Shown: positions 1 through 8,224, counted from the stretch's first letter. The stretch is DNA of 37,090 bases from Paraktedonobacter sp035294465 (GCA_035294465.1 DATGKW010000120.1:1-37090), one strand, 5' to 3'. Translations and numbers: made by a program. The notes: a model not told the origin generated them from the sequence alone.

Positions 1-35
1 GCCTGGTTGCGCCGACCGGCAGGACCGGGCGAAAA
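1..35 (+). ncRNA. possible 3' end of SRP (4.5S) RNA, partial
   Basis: The first 35 bases contain CCGGCAGGACCGGGC just before dnaX. This resembles the 3' end of small bacterial SRP RNAs, where a GCCGGCAGG-like segment closes the outer helix. The SRP RNA gene lies directly upstream of dnaX in several bacteria, so position supports the idea. The diagnostic apical loop (GGTCAGGTCCGGAAGGAAGCAGC type) would lie upstream of the window and cannot be seen. This is a weak call resting on one short resemblance and synteny. Confidence 0.25.
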
Positions 36-94
36 TCGGTTCTTTGTTGCCCCTGATAGGGGTCCGGTGTACAGCAGGCAGGCGGAGTCGTGTT

Positions 95-2026
95 ATGGCC
101 TCACAATCGCTCTACCGCAAATGGCGCTCGCAAAAGTTCGATGAGATGGTTGGACAGCGGCAGATTATCGAGACGCTCAAGAACGCGCTGACAACCAATA
201 CCCTCCGCCATGCGTACCTGTTTACTGGTCCGCGCGGCACCGGCAAGACGACGACCGCGCGTCTACTCGCGAAGACGGTCAATTGCGCCAATCCCCGCGA
301 TGGCGAACCCTGCAACGAGTGCCAGCAGTGCCGCGAGATTACCGCTGGCACCTCTTTTAATGTCATAGAAATCGACGCGGCTTCTAATCGCGGCATCGAT
401 AACATTCGCGAGCTGCGCGAGAAGGTGATGATGCCGCCTACCACGGGCAAGTATAAGATCTATATTCTCGACGAAGCGCATATGCTAACCACCGAGGCAT
501 TTAACGCGCTGCTCAAGACGCTGGAAGAGCCGCCGAGCTACGCGATCTTTGTGCTGGCGACGACCGATGTACATAAGATGCTGCCTACGGTCATCTCGCG
601 CTGCCAGCGTTTCGATTTTAAGCGCATCGCTACGCGCCAGATTATTGATCACCTGCTCTACGTAGCGAAAGAGGAGAAGATCGAACTGGAGCCAGCCGCG
701 GCTGCGCTGATCGCCAGAACCGCCGCTGGGGGCATGCGCGACGCCTTGAGCCTGCTGGACCAGGCCAGCGCGTACTCAGGCGATGTGGTCTCACTGGCCC
801 AGGTGCAGGCGATGCTGGGCGTGGCCGATCCACGGGCAGTCTCCAAACTGATCGCGTATATCGCCGGGCTGGATAGTCCTGCACTGCTTTACCTGATCCA
901 CGAACTCTCTGAGGCGGGTGCGGATCTGCGCCAGCTCAACGCGCAAATAGTCGAGTTCTGGCGTGCGCTGCTGCTCGCGAAGGCCGGGGCAGACATAGCC
1001 GCGATTCTCGATCTGACCGAAGAGGAAGCCGGTGAAGTTCAGCAGCTTACCCCCGCGTTTACGCTGGAAGAGTTGATCGAGTGCGCGCGCATCTTCGCGC
1101 AGAATGAGCTGGTACAGAAGAACCAGGGGACGCCGCAGCTTGGGTTGGAACTAGCCTCGCTGGAATGCATCGAGCTGCATCGACGCGTGCAGTCCGGCCA
1201 GCCTGCGATTCGCCAGCCCGATCTCGCGCCTGGCCAGGTCTTATCGCAGCCTCCAAACATGCGGAGCGCCAGTGCGCGCCAATCGCTCGATGCAGCTTCA
1301 TCTCCGCAGCAAACCATATCTTCCCGTCCTGGCAGGTCTGAAGCGCCGCCGGTTAAGCTTGTCTCGGCGAGAAATGAAGCTCCTGCCCAGGAAGTGAGCG
1401 TACCGCTAGCTGCCTCGCATCAGCCTCATTCTGTACTGGCGCTACAGCAAGTCGTGGCTGCCTGGGAAAATGTGAAAAGGCGAGCCGCGCAAAGAAGTGG
1501 CCTGCTTGCGGCTTATCTGAAACATTGGCAAGTAGTCGATGTGGAAGAATCACCAGAAGGAACGGTTATATGTATTCAGGCTGCTAATCAGCGACATTTT
1601 GAGAATATCAGGGCCAATGATCGTACAAAGGATGTCGAATGGGCCCTGAGTACTGAATTTAATCAGCCTTGTAAGGTACGCTTAGTTCCTCCGGGCAAAC
1701 TCCCACCATCGTCCACGTTGCTGTACTCTCGCGGAACTGTAGCTTCTCAGCCTTCGGCTTATCGCGAGTCGGCTCAGACCACCGTGCTGCCATCTTTCGC
1801 TGATGCGCCGGATTCAGCAGTGCTCCCATCCGCTTATGCCTCAGCGGTGTCCGATTTGCCAGGAGTGGGGATGCCGGAGGATCTTGCCAGACCGCGTGAA
1901 GTAAGAGAGAATAAGAAGGTAATTCTCTCGCCAGAAGAAGCACAACAAAAAGCTAGGAATGACCCCGTAGTACAGGAAGTTATCAGAATGTTCGGGGCAA
2001 CCATCGGGGATGTTCGACCAAAGTAA
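95..2026 (+). CDS. dnaX: DNA polymerase III subunit gamma/tau
   Basis: Clamp-loader AAA+ ATPase that loads the beta sliding clamp and organises the replicative polymerase. The ATG at 95 follows AGGCGGAG and gives a 643-residue protein starting MASQSLYRKWR, the usual family start; the frame runs upstream to 44 but that extension is not family-like. Visible motifs are the Walker A GPRGTGKTTTARLLAK, a zinc module (C-x8-C-x2-C-x2-C around CANPRDGEPCNECQQC), Walker B ILDEAHML and sensor region SRCQRFDFKRI. After about residue 370 comes a Pro/Ser/Ala-rich linker, then a C-terminal domain ending NDPVVQEVIRMFG, typical of the Gram-positive-like tau tail. I saw no A-AAA-AAG slippery heptamer, so a separate gamma form is not evident. 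First gene of a dnaX-ybaB-recR operon; its TAA overlaps the next ribosome binding site. Confidence 0.96.
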   Translation: MASQSLYRKWRSQKFDEMVGQRQIIETLKNALTTNTLRHAYLFTGPRGTGKTTTARLLAKTVNCANPRDGEPCNECQQCREITAGTSFNVIEIDAASNRGIDNIRELREKVMMPPTTGKYKIYILDEAHMLTTEAFNALLKTLEEPPSYAIFVLATTDVHKMLPTVISRCQRFDFKRIATRQIIDHLLYVAKEEKIELEPAAAALIARTAAGGMRDALSLLDQASAYSGDVVSLAQVQAMLGVADPRAVSKLIAYIAGLDSPALLYLIHELSEAGADLRQLNAQIVEFWRALLLAKAGADIAAILDLTEEEAGEVQQLTPAFTLEELIECARIFAQNELVQKNQGTPQLGLELASLECIELHRRVQSGQPAIRQPDLAPGQVLSQPPNMRSASARQSLDAASSPQQTISSRPGRSEAPPVKLVSARNEAPAQEVSVPLAASHQPHSVLALQQVVAAWENVKRRAAQRSGLLAAYLKHWQVVDVEESPEGTVICIQAANQRHFENIRANDRTKDVEWALSTEFNQPCKVRLVPPGKLPPSSTLLYSRGTVASQPSAYRESAQTTVLPSFADAPDSAVLPSAYASAVSDLPGVGMPEDLARPREVRENKKVILSPEEAQQKARNDPVVQEVIRMFGATIGDVRPK

Positions 2027-2039
2027 GGAGAATATTTCT

Positions 2040-2336
2040 ATGAACATGCGCGAGCTGCAAAAGATGCAGCAAAGGTTGATGAAAATGCAGGAAGAGCTGG
2101 AGAATACGCTCTTCACAGGTACGGCGGGCGGGGGTGCGGTTACGATTACGATGAACGGAAAATTTGAGGTGTCCGCGGTAAAGATTGATCCCGAGGCGTT
2201 TAATCCGGAGGATATCGCGGAACTGGAAGTGATGGTGCAGGCCGCGGCCAAAGATGCGCACGCTAAGGTCAGCGAGGCCCAGGAACGCCTGACGATGAAC
2301 ATGACCGGCGGCCTCAAGATTCCGGGGCTGTTCTAG
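2040..2336 (+). CDS. ybaB: YbaB/EbfC family nucleoid-associated protein
   Basis: Small DNA-binding protein of 98 residues that forms a dimer in this family and is almost always encoded between dnaX and recR. The start is fixed by AAGGAG at 2025-2030, overlapping the dnaX stop, with ATG at 2040; a second ATG follows at 2046. The protein starts MNMRELQKMQQRLMKMQEEL, the characteristic N-terminal coiled segment, and contains GTAGGGAVTITMNGKFEV, the family core. It ends MTGGLKIPGLF, the usual glycine-rich tail. The gap to recR is 3 bases, so the two are very likely co-translated. Confidence 0.95.
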   Translation: MNMRELQKMQQRLMKMQEELENTLFTGTAGGGAVTITMNGKFEVSAVKIDPEAFNPEDIAELEVMVQAAAKDAHAKVSEAQERLTMNMTGGLKIPGLF

Positions 2337-2339
2337 ACT

Positions 2340-2939
2340 ATGAGCGATCTTGCGCCGCCAGTGGCGGCCCTTATTGAAGAATTCTCGAAACTGCCGGGGG
2401 TGGGTGTGAAGACGGCGCAGCGCCTCACATTTTTCATCCTGCGCAGTCCTGCCGACCAGGCGCGTCGCCTGGCCGAAGCGATTATGCGCGTCAAAGAGAG
2501 TATCATCTATTGCTCGCGCTGCTTTAACATTACCGAAACCGATCCCTGCCTGATTTGCAGCAATCCCAACCGCGATCAAGAAATCATCTGCGTGGTAGAG
2601 GAGCCTCTGGATGTGCTGGCGCTTGAAAAGACCGGGGCGTACAAGGGCCTGTATCACGTACTGCACGGCGCACTTTCGCCGGTGGAGGGTATTGGCCCCA
2701 AAGATCTGCGCATTGAAGAACTTCTCAAGCGTTTGCAGGAGGGCAAGGTGCGCGAGGTCATTCTGGCCACCAACCCCAATTTTGAGGGCGAATATACTGC
2801 TAACTACTTGCAAAAAGAACTCAAACCTCTGTCGATCAAAGTGACGGGTCTAGCGCGCGGCCTGCCCCTCGGCGGGGACCTGGAATATGCCGACGAGGGG
2901 ACGCTCAGCCGCGCCCTCGAAGGCCGGCGCGAATTCTAA
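2340..2939 (+). CDS. recR: recombination mediator protein RecR
   Basis: RecR (199 residues) acts with RecO and RecF to load RecA on gapped single-stranded DNA. Domains in order: an N-terminal helix-hairpin-helix (LPGVGVKTAQRL, about residues 18-29), a Cys4 zinc finger (CSRCFNITETDPCLIC, about 58-73), a Toprim domain (IICVVEEPLDVLALEKTG followed by the YHVLHGALSPVEGIGP segment), and the C-terminal region with ATNPNFEGEYTANYL and GLPLGGDLEYADEGTL. Length and all family landmarks are intact. It begins 3 bases after ybaB and closes the dnaX operon. No clear terminator follows; the recA promoter lies about 50 bases downstream. Confidence 0.97.
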   Translation: MSDLAPPVAALIEEFSKLPGVGVKTAQRLTFFILRSPADQARRLAEAIMRVKESIIYCSRCFNITETDPCLICSNPNRDQEIICVVEEPLDVLALEKTGAYKGLYHVLHGALSPVEGIGPKDLRIEELLKRLQEGKVREVILATNPNFEGEYTANYLQKELKPLSIKVTGLARGLPLGGDLEYADEGTLSRALEGRREF

Positions 2940-2989
2940 GATTGTGATTGTAGTGTGGGTCTTGTAGTGCTCTTTTCGTACTCTGAGGA

Positions 2990-3018
2990 TTGACGTTTTC
3001 GGACTTTTATGGTACTCT
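2990..3018 (+). promoter_or_regulatory. recA promoter
   Basis: TTGACG at 2990-2995 and TACTCT at 3013-3018 are separated by 17 bases, a good sigma70-type match. Transcription would start near 3025 and leave a leader of about 280 bases before the chosen recA start. The leader contains a small CCCCTCGAAGGGG hairpin and an AAGGAGG at 3210-3216 that is too far from any good start codon to be used for recA. Confidence 0.6.
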
Positions 3019-3023
3019 TGTTC
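3012..3023. promoter_or_regulatory. candidate LexA (SOS) box overlapping recA -10
   Basis: GTACTCTTGTTC matches the Gram-positive-type LexA/DinR palindrome GAAC-N4-GTTC with one mismatch in the left arm (GTAC for GAAC). It overlaps the -10 element, a position where repressor binding would block transcription. The link to LexA is inference from known recA regulation; no lexA gene is in the window. Confidence 0.45.
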
Positions 3024-3305
3024 TACCTTTGCAAAGGATCAGGATGGGAGAGTTGCGTTACCTATTTCCTGCCCTTGTTGGAGAATAGAAGGTAGGGAAC
3101 CTGAAGTGCAAGAGTGTCATGGTCACATTGTGCTCTTTTCCGCGATGCGACGAACAAGGCGACGGGTAGTTTCCCTCCCCTCGAAGGGGTTGGCAGCAAG
3201 TTATACATGAAGGAGGCACACAGGGAGGTAACAGGGGACGGCGACCGCCAGACTTCCATCCTGCACCCTGTAGACAACATGGTAATGAGTAAGAAAGAGA
3301 AAGCT

Positions 3306-4385
3306 ATGGCTGGCAGTAATACGAGTACTCCGGTATCCGCCGCTACCAGCGAGCGCGAAAAGGCCATCGAGCAAGCTTTGAGCCAAATCGAGCGGCGTTT
3401 TGGTAAGGGCGCGATTATGCGCCTGGGCGAACAGGCCAAAGTTCAGATTGATGTTATTCCGACCGGATCGATTGCTCTGGACCTCGCTCTGGGCGTTGGG
3501 GGGATTCCGCGCGGGCGCATTACAGAGATCTATGGCCCGGAATCTTCCGGCAAAACAACGCTTTGCCAGCATGTGATTGCCAACGCTCAGCGGGCAGGTG
3601 GCTACGCGGCCTTTATCGACGCGGAGCACGCGCTTGATCGCACCTACGCGGCTCGCTGCGGCGTGGACGTGAATAATTTGCTTATCTCCCAGCCGGATAC
3701 CGGCGAGCAGGCGCTGGAGATCCTGGATGCCCTGGTACGCAGCAACGCCATTGATGTCGTGGTGGTTGACTCTGTGGCTGCGCTGACTCCACGCGCCGAG
3801 ATCGAGGGTGAGATGGGTGATTCGCATGTTGGCTTGCAAGCTCGCCTGATGAGTCAGGCCATGCGCAAGCTGGCCGGCGCGATCAGCGCCTCGAATACAG
3901 CAGTGCTCTTTACGAACCAACTGCGCGAGAAGGTCGGCGTAATGTTTGGTAACCCCGAAACGACTTCCGGCGGTAAAGCTCTGAAATTCTATGCCTCGGT
4001 TCGCCTGGACATTCGTCGCACCGATACTATCAAGCAGGGCCAGGACGCTATGGGCAGCCGCACGCGTGTCCGCGTAGTGAAGAACAAGGTTGCGCCCCCG
4101 TTCCGCGTGGCGGAGTTTGATATCATGTACAGCGAGGGTATTTCTCGCGAGGGCGGTCTGATCGATCTTGGCCTGGAGATGGGTCTGGTGAAGAAGAGCG
4201 GCGCGTGGTTCAATGTCGGCGATATTCGCCTGGGCCAGGGCCGCGAGAATGCCAAAGACTTCCTGCGCCAGAATAGCGATGTGGCCCAGGCTCTTGAAGA
4301 GCAGATTCGCGGCAATATCGCGTCCTTCAAACCAGCAGAAATTGATCTTGGAGATGATGATTCCGGGGGCGAAGAAGAAATATAG
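3306..4385 (+). CDS. recA: recombinase RecA
   Basis: RecA polymerises on single-stranded DNA, drives strand exchange and stimulates LexA self-cleavage. The chosen start gives 359 residues (MAGSNTSTPVSAATSEREKA), close to the usual size. In-frame ATGs at 3279 and 3285 are alternatives, and none of the three has a strong ribosome binding site; the frame runs open to 3114. Visible landmarks are SQIERRFGKGAIMRLG, Walker A GPESSGKTTLC, DAEHALD, SQPDTGEQALEI, Walker B VVVVDSVAALTPRAEIEGEM, loop L2 region FTNQLREKVGVMFGNPETT and an acidic C-tail ending DDDSGGEEEI. It is transcribed alone from the promoter near 2990 and followed by a long hairpin. Confidence 0.96.
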   Translation: MAGSNTSTPVSAATSEREKAIEQALSQIERRFGKGAIMRLGEQAKVQIDVIPTGSIALDLALGVGGIPRGRITEIYGPESSGKTTLCQHVIANAQRAGGYAAFIDAEHALDRTYAARCGVDVNNLLISQPDTGEQALEILDALVRSNAIDVVVVDSVAALTPRAEIEGEMGDSHVGLQARLMSQAMRKLAGAISASNTAVLFTNQLREKVGVMFGNPETTSGGKALKFYASVRLDIRRTDTIKQGQDAMGSRTRVRVVKNKVAPPFRVAEFDIMYSEGISREGGLIDLGLEMGLVKKSGAWFNVGDIRLGQGRENAKDFLRQNSDVAQALEEQIRGNIASFKPAEIDLGDDDSGGEEEI

Positions 4386-4388
4386 AGT

Positions 4389-4461
4389 CAATGGTGCAGA
4401 GATAAAAGCACACAGGCGAGACTGGTAGCCTTGTCCGCACGCTTTTATCTCTGCACCATTG
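4389..4461. terminator. 21-bp perfect hairpin, bidirectional terminator-like
   Basis: Bases 4389-4409 and 4441-4461 are exact reverse complements (21 of 21) around a 31-base loop. The element lies 3 bases after the recA stop and 11 bases beyond the M20 peptidase stop on the other strand, so it can serve both converging genes. It has no clear T-run directly after either arm; TTTTATC lies inside the stem. Confidence 0.6.
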
Positions 4462-4472
4462 GTGCTCTTTCC

Positions 4473-5837
4473 CTAACCTAACGCCTGGAACATGAAGCAG
4501 TTATAGTACACTGCGCGTTCCAGGTCGGCCAGGCGAATGTGTTCGTTGGGGGCATGCGCACCGCTGCCCCAGTAAGATACGTTGCCGGGCGCGGCGAGGC
4601 CGGGCAGTCCCACGTGGCGGCGTAGCGAACCCAGAAGCGGCAGCGTGCCACCAACAATAGGCGTAATGGAAACGGGTTTGCCAGCAAAGGCTTCCGCGAC
4701 GGAGACGATGCGTTGCACAAAAGGATGATCAATCGGCGTCACCACTGGCTCGGCTGAGCCAAAGACGGTGATATGGATATCGCCGTATCCCTCGGCTTGC
4801 AGATGCGCTTGCAGTTTTGCCAGGATGTCCTGCGGGTCCTGATTGGGCACGAGGCGAAAGTCGATCTTGGCCATTGCCCGCGCCGGTAGCACTGTTTTGA
4901 CGCCTGCGCCGGTGTAGCCGCTGAGCAATCCGGCAATATTGCACGTTGGCTGGAAAGCCTGGCGCTCGCGCAGTGCAGCCCCGCGTAGCCCATCCGCAAA
5001 CTGGGTAATTCCATACATCTCCAGCTTCTGCGTGTCCTCGTCCTCCTGGGCTGCAATGGCGTCCAGTTGAGCTTGCGAAGGAGGCAGAACCGCATCATAG
5101 AAGCCGGGAATGCGCACGTGGCCATCGGGCGTCTTCAGGGTGGCTAGGGCCTGCACGAGCCGCCAGGCGGCGCTGGGCAGTACTGGCGCGTTCCCGGAAT
5201 GCGCATCGACTGCTGTTCCCTGCACATCCAGCTGCACATAAAATAGCCCCTTTGTCCCCAGGGAGATCTTGGGGCGTCCCGTTTCGTCAAAGCCTGAGCC
5301 TTCCCACAATGCGCCGTCGGCCTTGAGGAGCGGGGCATATTTCGCAGCGATGGCCTCGAAGTGCGGGCTGCCAATCTCTTCCTCGCCCTCGATGATCCAG
5401 CGTAGCGTGATAGGCAATTCCCCGTGAGTTGCGCGTAGCGCGCGAATGGCAGCCAGGCGTGCGGCGATTTCCCCTTTGTTGTCAGACGTGCCGCGCGCGA
5501 AGAGCTTGCCGTCACGCACGGTTGGCTCGAAGGGGGGCGAGAGCCATAGATCAAGCGGTTCTGCGGGCTGAACGTCGTAGTGATTGTACAGGAGCAGAGT
5601 GTAGGGACTGTGCCCGCGCAATTCACCGTAGATGGCAGGTGGAGCGCCATCGGCATACAAGCGCTGCGTGCTGAAGCCTGCGTCGCTCAGAAGGGTCTCA
5701 ACCATATCGGCCATTTCGGCAATGCCAATGTTTTGCGCGGCGATGCTTGGCTGACGACAGAGCTGCTCAAGTAGCTCCTGGGCTTCGCGTGGATGTTGTT
5801 CAAAATAAGTTGTTGGGAGATTGGGGATGTCTGGCAT
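4473..5837 (-). CDS. M20/M25/M40 family metallopeptidase (CNDP-like dipeptidase)
   Basis: A 454-residue zinc peptidase of the M20 family, probably a cytosolic dipeptidase or aminoacyl hydrolase. No signal peptide is seen. Metal-binding and catalytic landmarks are in order: LLYNHYDVQPAEPLDLW (His, Asp), ARGTSDNKG (bridging Asp), IEGEEEIGSPHFE (catalytic Glu and ligand Glu), the lid/dimerisation region with DAHSGN, and the C-terminal His in GSGAHAPNEHI. The ATG at 5837 has GAAAGG six bases upstream. A promoter fits at 5932-5960. It converges on recA across a shared hairpin. The exact substrate cannot be told from sequence. Confidence 0.85.
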   Translation of the reverse strand: MPDIPNLPTTYFEQHPREAQELLEQLCRQPSIAAQNIGIAEMADMVETLLSDAGFSTQRLYADGAPPAIYGELRGHSPYTLLLYNHYDVQPAEPLDLWLSPPFEPTVRDGKLFARGTSDNKGEIAARLAAIRALRATHGELPITLRWIIEGEEEIGSPHFEAIAAKYAPLLKADGALWEGSGFDETGRPKISLGTKGLFYVQLDVQGTAVDAHSGNAPVLPSAAWRLVQALATLKTPDGHVRIPGFYDAVLPPSQAQLDAIAAQEDEDTQKLEMYGITQFADGLRGAALRERQAFQPTCNIAGLLSGYTGAGVKTVLPARAMAKIDFRLVPNQDPQDILAKLQAHLQAEGYGDIHITVFGSAEPVVTPIDHPFVQRIVSVAEAFAGKPVSITPIVGGTLPLLGSLRRHVGLPGLAAPGNVSYWGSGAHAPNEHIRLADLERAVYYNCFMFQALG

Positions 5838-5931
5838 AACAAGCCTTTCTAGCTAAGGCAGAGCTTTCTGGGGCTTTCTTGCAGCTCTGCATACGATATC
5901 CCTGGCAATACATAGTGCCGTGATCTCTTTC

Positions 5932-5960
5932 ATTATCGCACTCTATCAGATTCGCTACAA
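5932..5960 (-). promoter_or_regulatory. promoter of the M20 peptidase gene
   Basis: Read on the minus strand, TTGTAG (5960-5955) and GATAAT (5937-5932) are 17 bases apart, about 95 bases before the start codon. The rest of 5838-6080 holds no convincing gene. Confidence 0.5.
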
Positions 5961-6080
5961 AAAGGCGAGAAATGCGCAAGGCAAAGTTCCCTGGCAAAGA
6001 CGAGGACCCGGAAATGCTCATCTTGTAGAGGGCGTTCACGCGACTATAACTGTAGCAAACATGACCCTGGTACTACTACA

Positions 6081-6110
6081 TTGACCATTGATAATCCAGG
6101 CAGGTATACT
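6081..6110 (+). promoter_or_regulatory. promoter of the transglycosylase leader
   Basis: TTGACC (6081-6086) and TATACT (6105-6110) are 18 bases apart. Transcription would begin near 6117, leaving a leader of about 350 bases before the lytic transglycosylase start at 6466. Confidence 0.55.
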
Positions 6111-6116
6111 TGAGCC

Positions 6117-6465
6117 ATCAACACTGAACAGTACCTATGTTGCTGGCGTGTTGAGGTCGAAGGAGCGTCTTAGAGACGTGTTTACCAGGATGGTCTACCG
6201 AAAGTTGAGAGTAGGACTCCAGTCCTGCGCAGACGGAGCAGAATTGGAGCACGATGATTAACCAGAGGTCGTTCACCCGGGGAACAAGTACACTAAAACA
6301 GCTTGGAATCTTCCAACCCCTTGCGGTTGTGTCTCTTTCACTCTGAGGTGTGATTGCGCGAGCACGAGTCGGTGATCGCACCTTCCACAGCTGACTTACC
6401 CTAACGAACACCCAGATTTCTCGGGTTCAACAGAACCGTTTTGTAGAAAGGTTTTTTCGTAGCAA
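6117..6465 (+). ncRNA. long structured 5' leader, possible c-di-AMP (ydaO-type) riboswitch
   Basis: A 350-base untranslated leader precedes a cell-wall lytic enzyme, the classic setting of the ydaO/yuaA c-di-AMP riboswitch. Short matches occur in the expected order: CCGGGGAAC near 6278, TTGGAATC near 6302 followed by the small hairpin CAACC-CCTTGC-GGTTG, and GCACC then CACAGCTGACTTACC near 6380-6403 (compare the family GCACCCGACAGCTAACTCC). A 9-bp stem pairs AGGTGTGAT with ATCGCACCT, with one G-U pair. The GGGGTGAATC-type block is degenerate, and I could not build the full pairing, so the call is tentative. A 97-codon frame on the opposite strand (6118-6411) looks spurious. Confidence 0.25.
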
Positions 6466-7047
6466 ATGAATATTCGTAAGAACGTCCAGTTTGCCGATCA
6501 TACTCATGTCCGTATTGCCAACGTATGGCCGCGTATACGTCTGTCGCTGGCAGGCACCGGACTGGCGGGAGCGCTGCTCCTGGGTGGGTTGTTTGGAATC
6601 CCTAGCGCTCACGCTCAGACCGCTTCGACGCAGATGAGGACCACAGTGGTCTCGTATAGTGAGGCCAATGATTACGTGAGTATGGCTCGCCAGGCGGCGC
6701 TAAACGCCGGGATTGACCCGGATGCCTTTGTGCGCCAGATCCAGAAGGAGAGCGGGTTCAATCCTGATGCTGCTTCGCCGGCAGGTGCGGTGGGTATTGC
6801 ACAGTTTATGCCGGGGACCGCAGCCAGCATGGGGGTGAATCCATACGATCCCGCTTCGGCCTTGAATGGAGCGGCGCGCATGATGGCCAGCGAGTCAGCG
6901 CAATTTGGCGGCGACTATGCCAAGGCACTGGCGGCTTACAACGCTGGTCCGGGCGCAGTGCAGAGCGCTGTGGCGCAGGGCGGCAGCAACTGGCTGGCCT
7001 ATCTGCCCGGGGAAACCCAGAATTATGTCCATGCGATCATGGGCTAA
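6466..7047 (+). CDS. secreted lytic transglycosylase, SLT domain
   Basis: A 193-residue exported peptidoglycan lytic transglycosylase. The N-terminus has charged residues, then a hydrophobic stretch (LSLAGTGLAGALLLGGLFGI) and a signal peptidase-like site PSAHA-QT near residue 51. The SLT fold covers about residues 70-193: catalytic Glu in QIQKESGFNPDAASPAGAVG, then GIAQFMPGTAASMG, and YAKALAAYNAGPGAVQSA near the C-terminus. Such enzymes cleave the MurNAc-GlcNAc bond for cell-wall turnover or spore and cell separation. The ribosome binding site is weak (GAAAGG about 14 bases upstream). It stands alone behind the long leader and ends in a strong hairpin. Confidence 0.88.
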   Translation: MNIRKNVQFADHTHVRIANVWPRIRLSLAGTGLAGALLLGGLFGIPSAHAQTASTQMRTTVVSYSEANDYVSMARQAALNAGIDPDAFVRQIQKESGFNPDAASPAGAVGIAQFMPGTAASMGVNPYDPASALNGAARMMASESAQFGGDYAKALAAYNAGPGAVQSAVAQGGSNWLAYLPGETQNYVHAIMG

Positions 7048-7074
7048 TTACTAAGAAGGCATACATCCATGCAA

Positions 7075-7112
7075 AAAGTGGCGTCCTTTGCGCGTGCAAA
7101 GGGCGCCACTTT
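7075..7112. terminator. 17-bp hairpin terminator between convergent genes
   Basis: Bases 7075-7091 pair with 7096-7112 around a GCGT loop, 16 of 17 exact, the exception being a T/G pair in RNA. It is GC-rich in the middle and flanked by AAA and TTT. It lies 27 bases after the transglycosylase stop and 16 bases beyond the stop of the MDR oxidoreductase on the other strand. Confidence 0.75.
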
Positions 7113-7128
7113 CTCTGGTGCCTCTCGT

Positions 7129-8079
7129 TTATTTCCCATGTACAAGGACAATTTTCCCGATTATCTGATGGGCTTCCAGCTTGCGATGGGCTTCAGCGGC
7201 CTGTTCTACAGGCAGAATTTCGGAGATCAACGGCTGCACGGTCTTTTTGGCAACCAGGTTGAGTATGTGCTCCTCGTTTTCCGGCGTTGTGTGCATCAAG
7301 CCGCCTCCCAGCACATTGACGCGTTTTAAACGCCAGGACTGGGTATCAACGGTGGCTTTTTGCCCGCCCAGGTTGCCGATCAACACGACGCGTCCCTCCG
7401 GGGCACAGGCATCGATGCTCTCTTGCAGGGTCGCGCCCACCAGTTCCAGGACCAGGTGAACGCCATTGACGCTGCGTGCGGCCTCCCCGATACTCTGGCC
7501 TTTGTAATTGACGATCATATCGACCCCCAGGCGGCGCAGTGTGTCAGCCTTAGACTCGCTGCCGGTGGTGGCCAGGACCCAGGCCCCCGCCTGCTTGGCT
7601 AACTGAATAGCCATCGAGCCGACGCCGCTGGTACCGCCCCAGATCAGCACGCGTTCTCCTTCGCGTAGTTGCCCAATGTCAAATAATCCTGTCCAGGCGG
7701 TTGAAGCTGCCAGGCCAGCTGCCGCTGCCTGCTCAAAGCTCACTCCATCGGGAATGCGTACCAGATCCCGCGCAGGCGCTGCGATACGGCCAGCGTAGCC
7801 GCCGCCACCACGGGCGCCTGCCGCTCGCGTGGTCAGTACGCGCTCGCCCACCTGGAAGCCCTGGCTGTCTCGCATAACTACACCTGCCGCCTCCAACCCG
7901 GGCGTGAAGGGCAGAGATGGTACTGGCCGGCTGCCATTGCGCTGGAAGATATCCAGGCGGTTAACGGTGGTAGCCTTGACATCGATCAATACGTCTTCTG
8001 GACCCGGCATGGGATCTGGTACTTCGGCGACCTGCAAGACTTCAGGGTCGCCGCAGCGACTAAACTGTACTGCTTTCAT
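7129..8079 (-). CDS. zinc-free MDR family NAD(P)H:quinone oxidoreductase-like protein
   Basis: A 316-residue medium-chain dehydrogenase/reductase of the quinone oxidoreductase branch, which typically reduces quinones or enones with NADPH in the cytosol. The GroES-like N-domain starts MKAVQFSRCGDPEVLQVAEV and carries TVNRLDIFQRNG and PFTPGLEAAGVV. The nucleotide-binding motif is VLIWGGTSGVGSMAIQLAKQAGA. The structural zinc cysteines and the catalytic zinc ligands of alcohol dehydrogenases are absent. The start at 8079 is chosen because AGGAAAG sits 6 bases upstream; a start six codons earlier (8097) has no such site. A good promoter lies at 8137-8165. The true substrate is unknown. Confidence 0.85.
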   Translation of the reverse strand: MKAVQFSRCGDPEVLQVAEVPDPMPGPEDVLIDVKATTVNRLDIFQRNGSRPVPSLPFTPGLEAAGVVMRDSQGFQVGERVLTTRAAGARGGGGYAGRIAAPARDLVRIPDGVSFEQAAAAGLAASTAWTGLFDIGQLREGERVLIWGGTSGVGSMAIQLAKQAGAWVLATTGSESKADTLRRLGVDMIVNYKGQSIGEAARSVNGVHLVLELVGATLQESIDACAPEGRVVLIGNLGGQKATVDTQSWRLKRVNVLGGGLMHTTPENEEHILNLVAKKTVQPLISEILPVEQAAEAHRKLEAHQIIGKIVLVHGK

Positions 8080-8136
8080 GTGTTCTTTCCTGTTCATGTA
8101 GTTTATAGCGCAGTTGGTGTTTCTGTTGGTGTTTTC

Positions 8137-8165
8137 ATTGTATGTTGCTCAGCAGAAGATTGCAA
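8137..8165 (-). promoter_or_regulatory. promoter of the MDR oxidoreductase gene
   Basis: On the minus strand TTGCAA (8165-8160) and TACAAT (8142-8137) are separated by exactly 17 bases, about 58 bases before the start codon. Confidence 0.6.
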
Positions 8166-8224
8166 CGTCGTCCGTTGCACGCAGTTTGCCAGCGCTATGG
8201 GTAGCATAACCGCGCTGCCAGATG

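Noticed and set aside
1440..1520. Possible programmed frameshift site in dnaX
   Set aside because: GGGAAAA and GAAAAGG occur, but no true A-AAA-AAG type heptamer with a following hairpin was seen.
3201..4391. 396-codon minus-strand frame opposite recA
   Set aside because: It is the antisense shadow of recA; recA motifs on the plus strand explain the sequence.
6118..6411. 97-codon minus-strand frame between the M20 peptidase and the transglycosylase
   Set aside because: No domain pattern, unusual composition, and it lies across the predicted plus-strand leader RNA.
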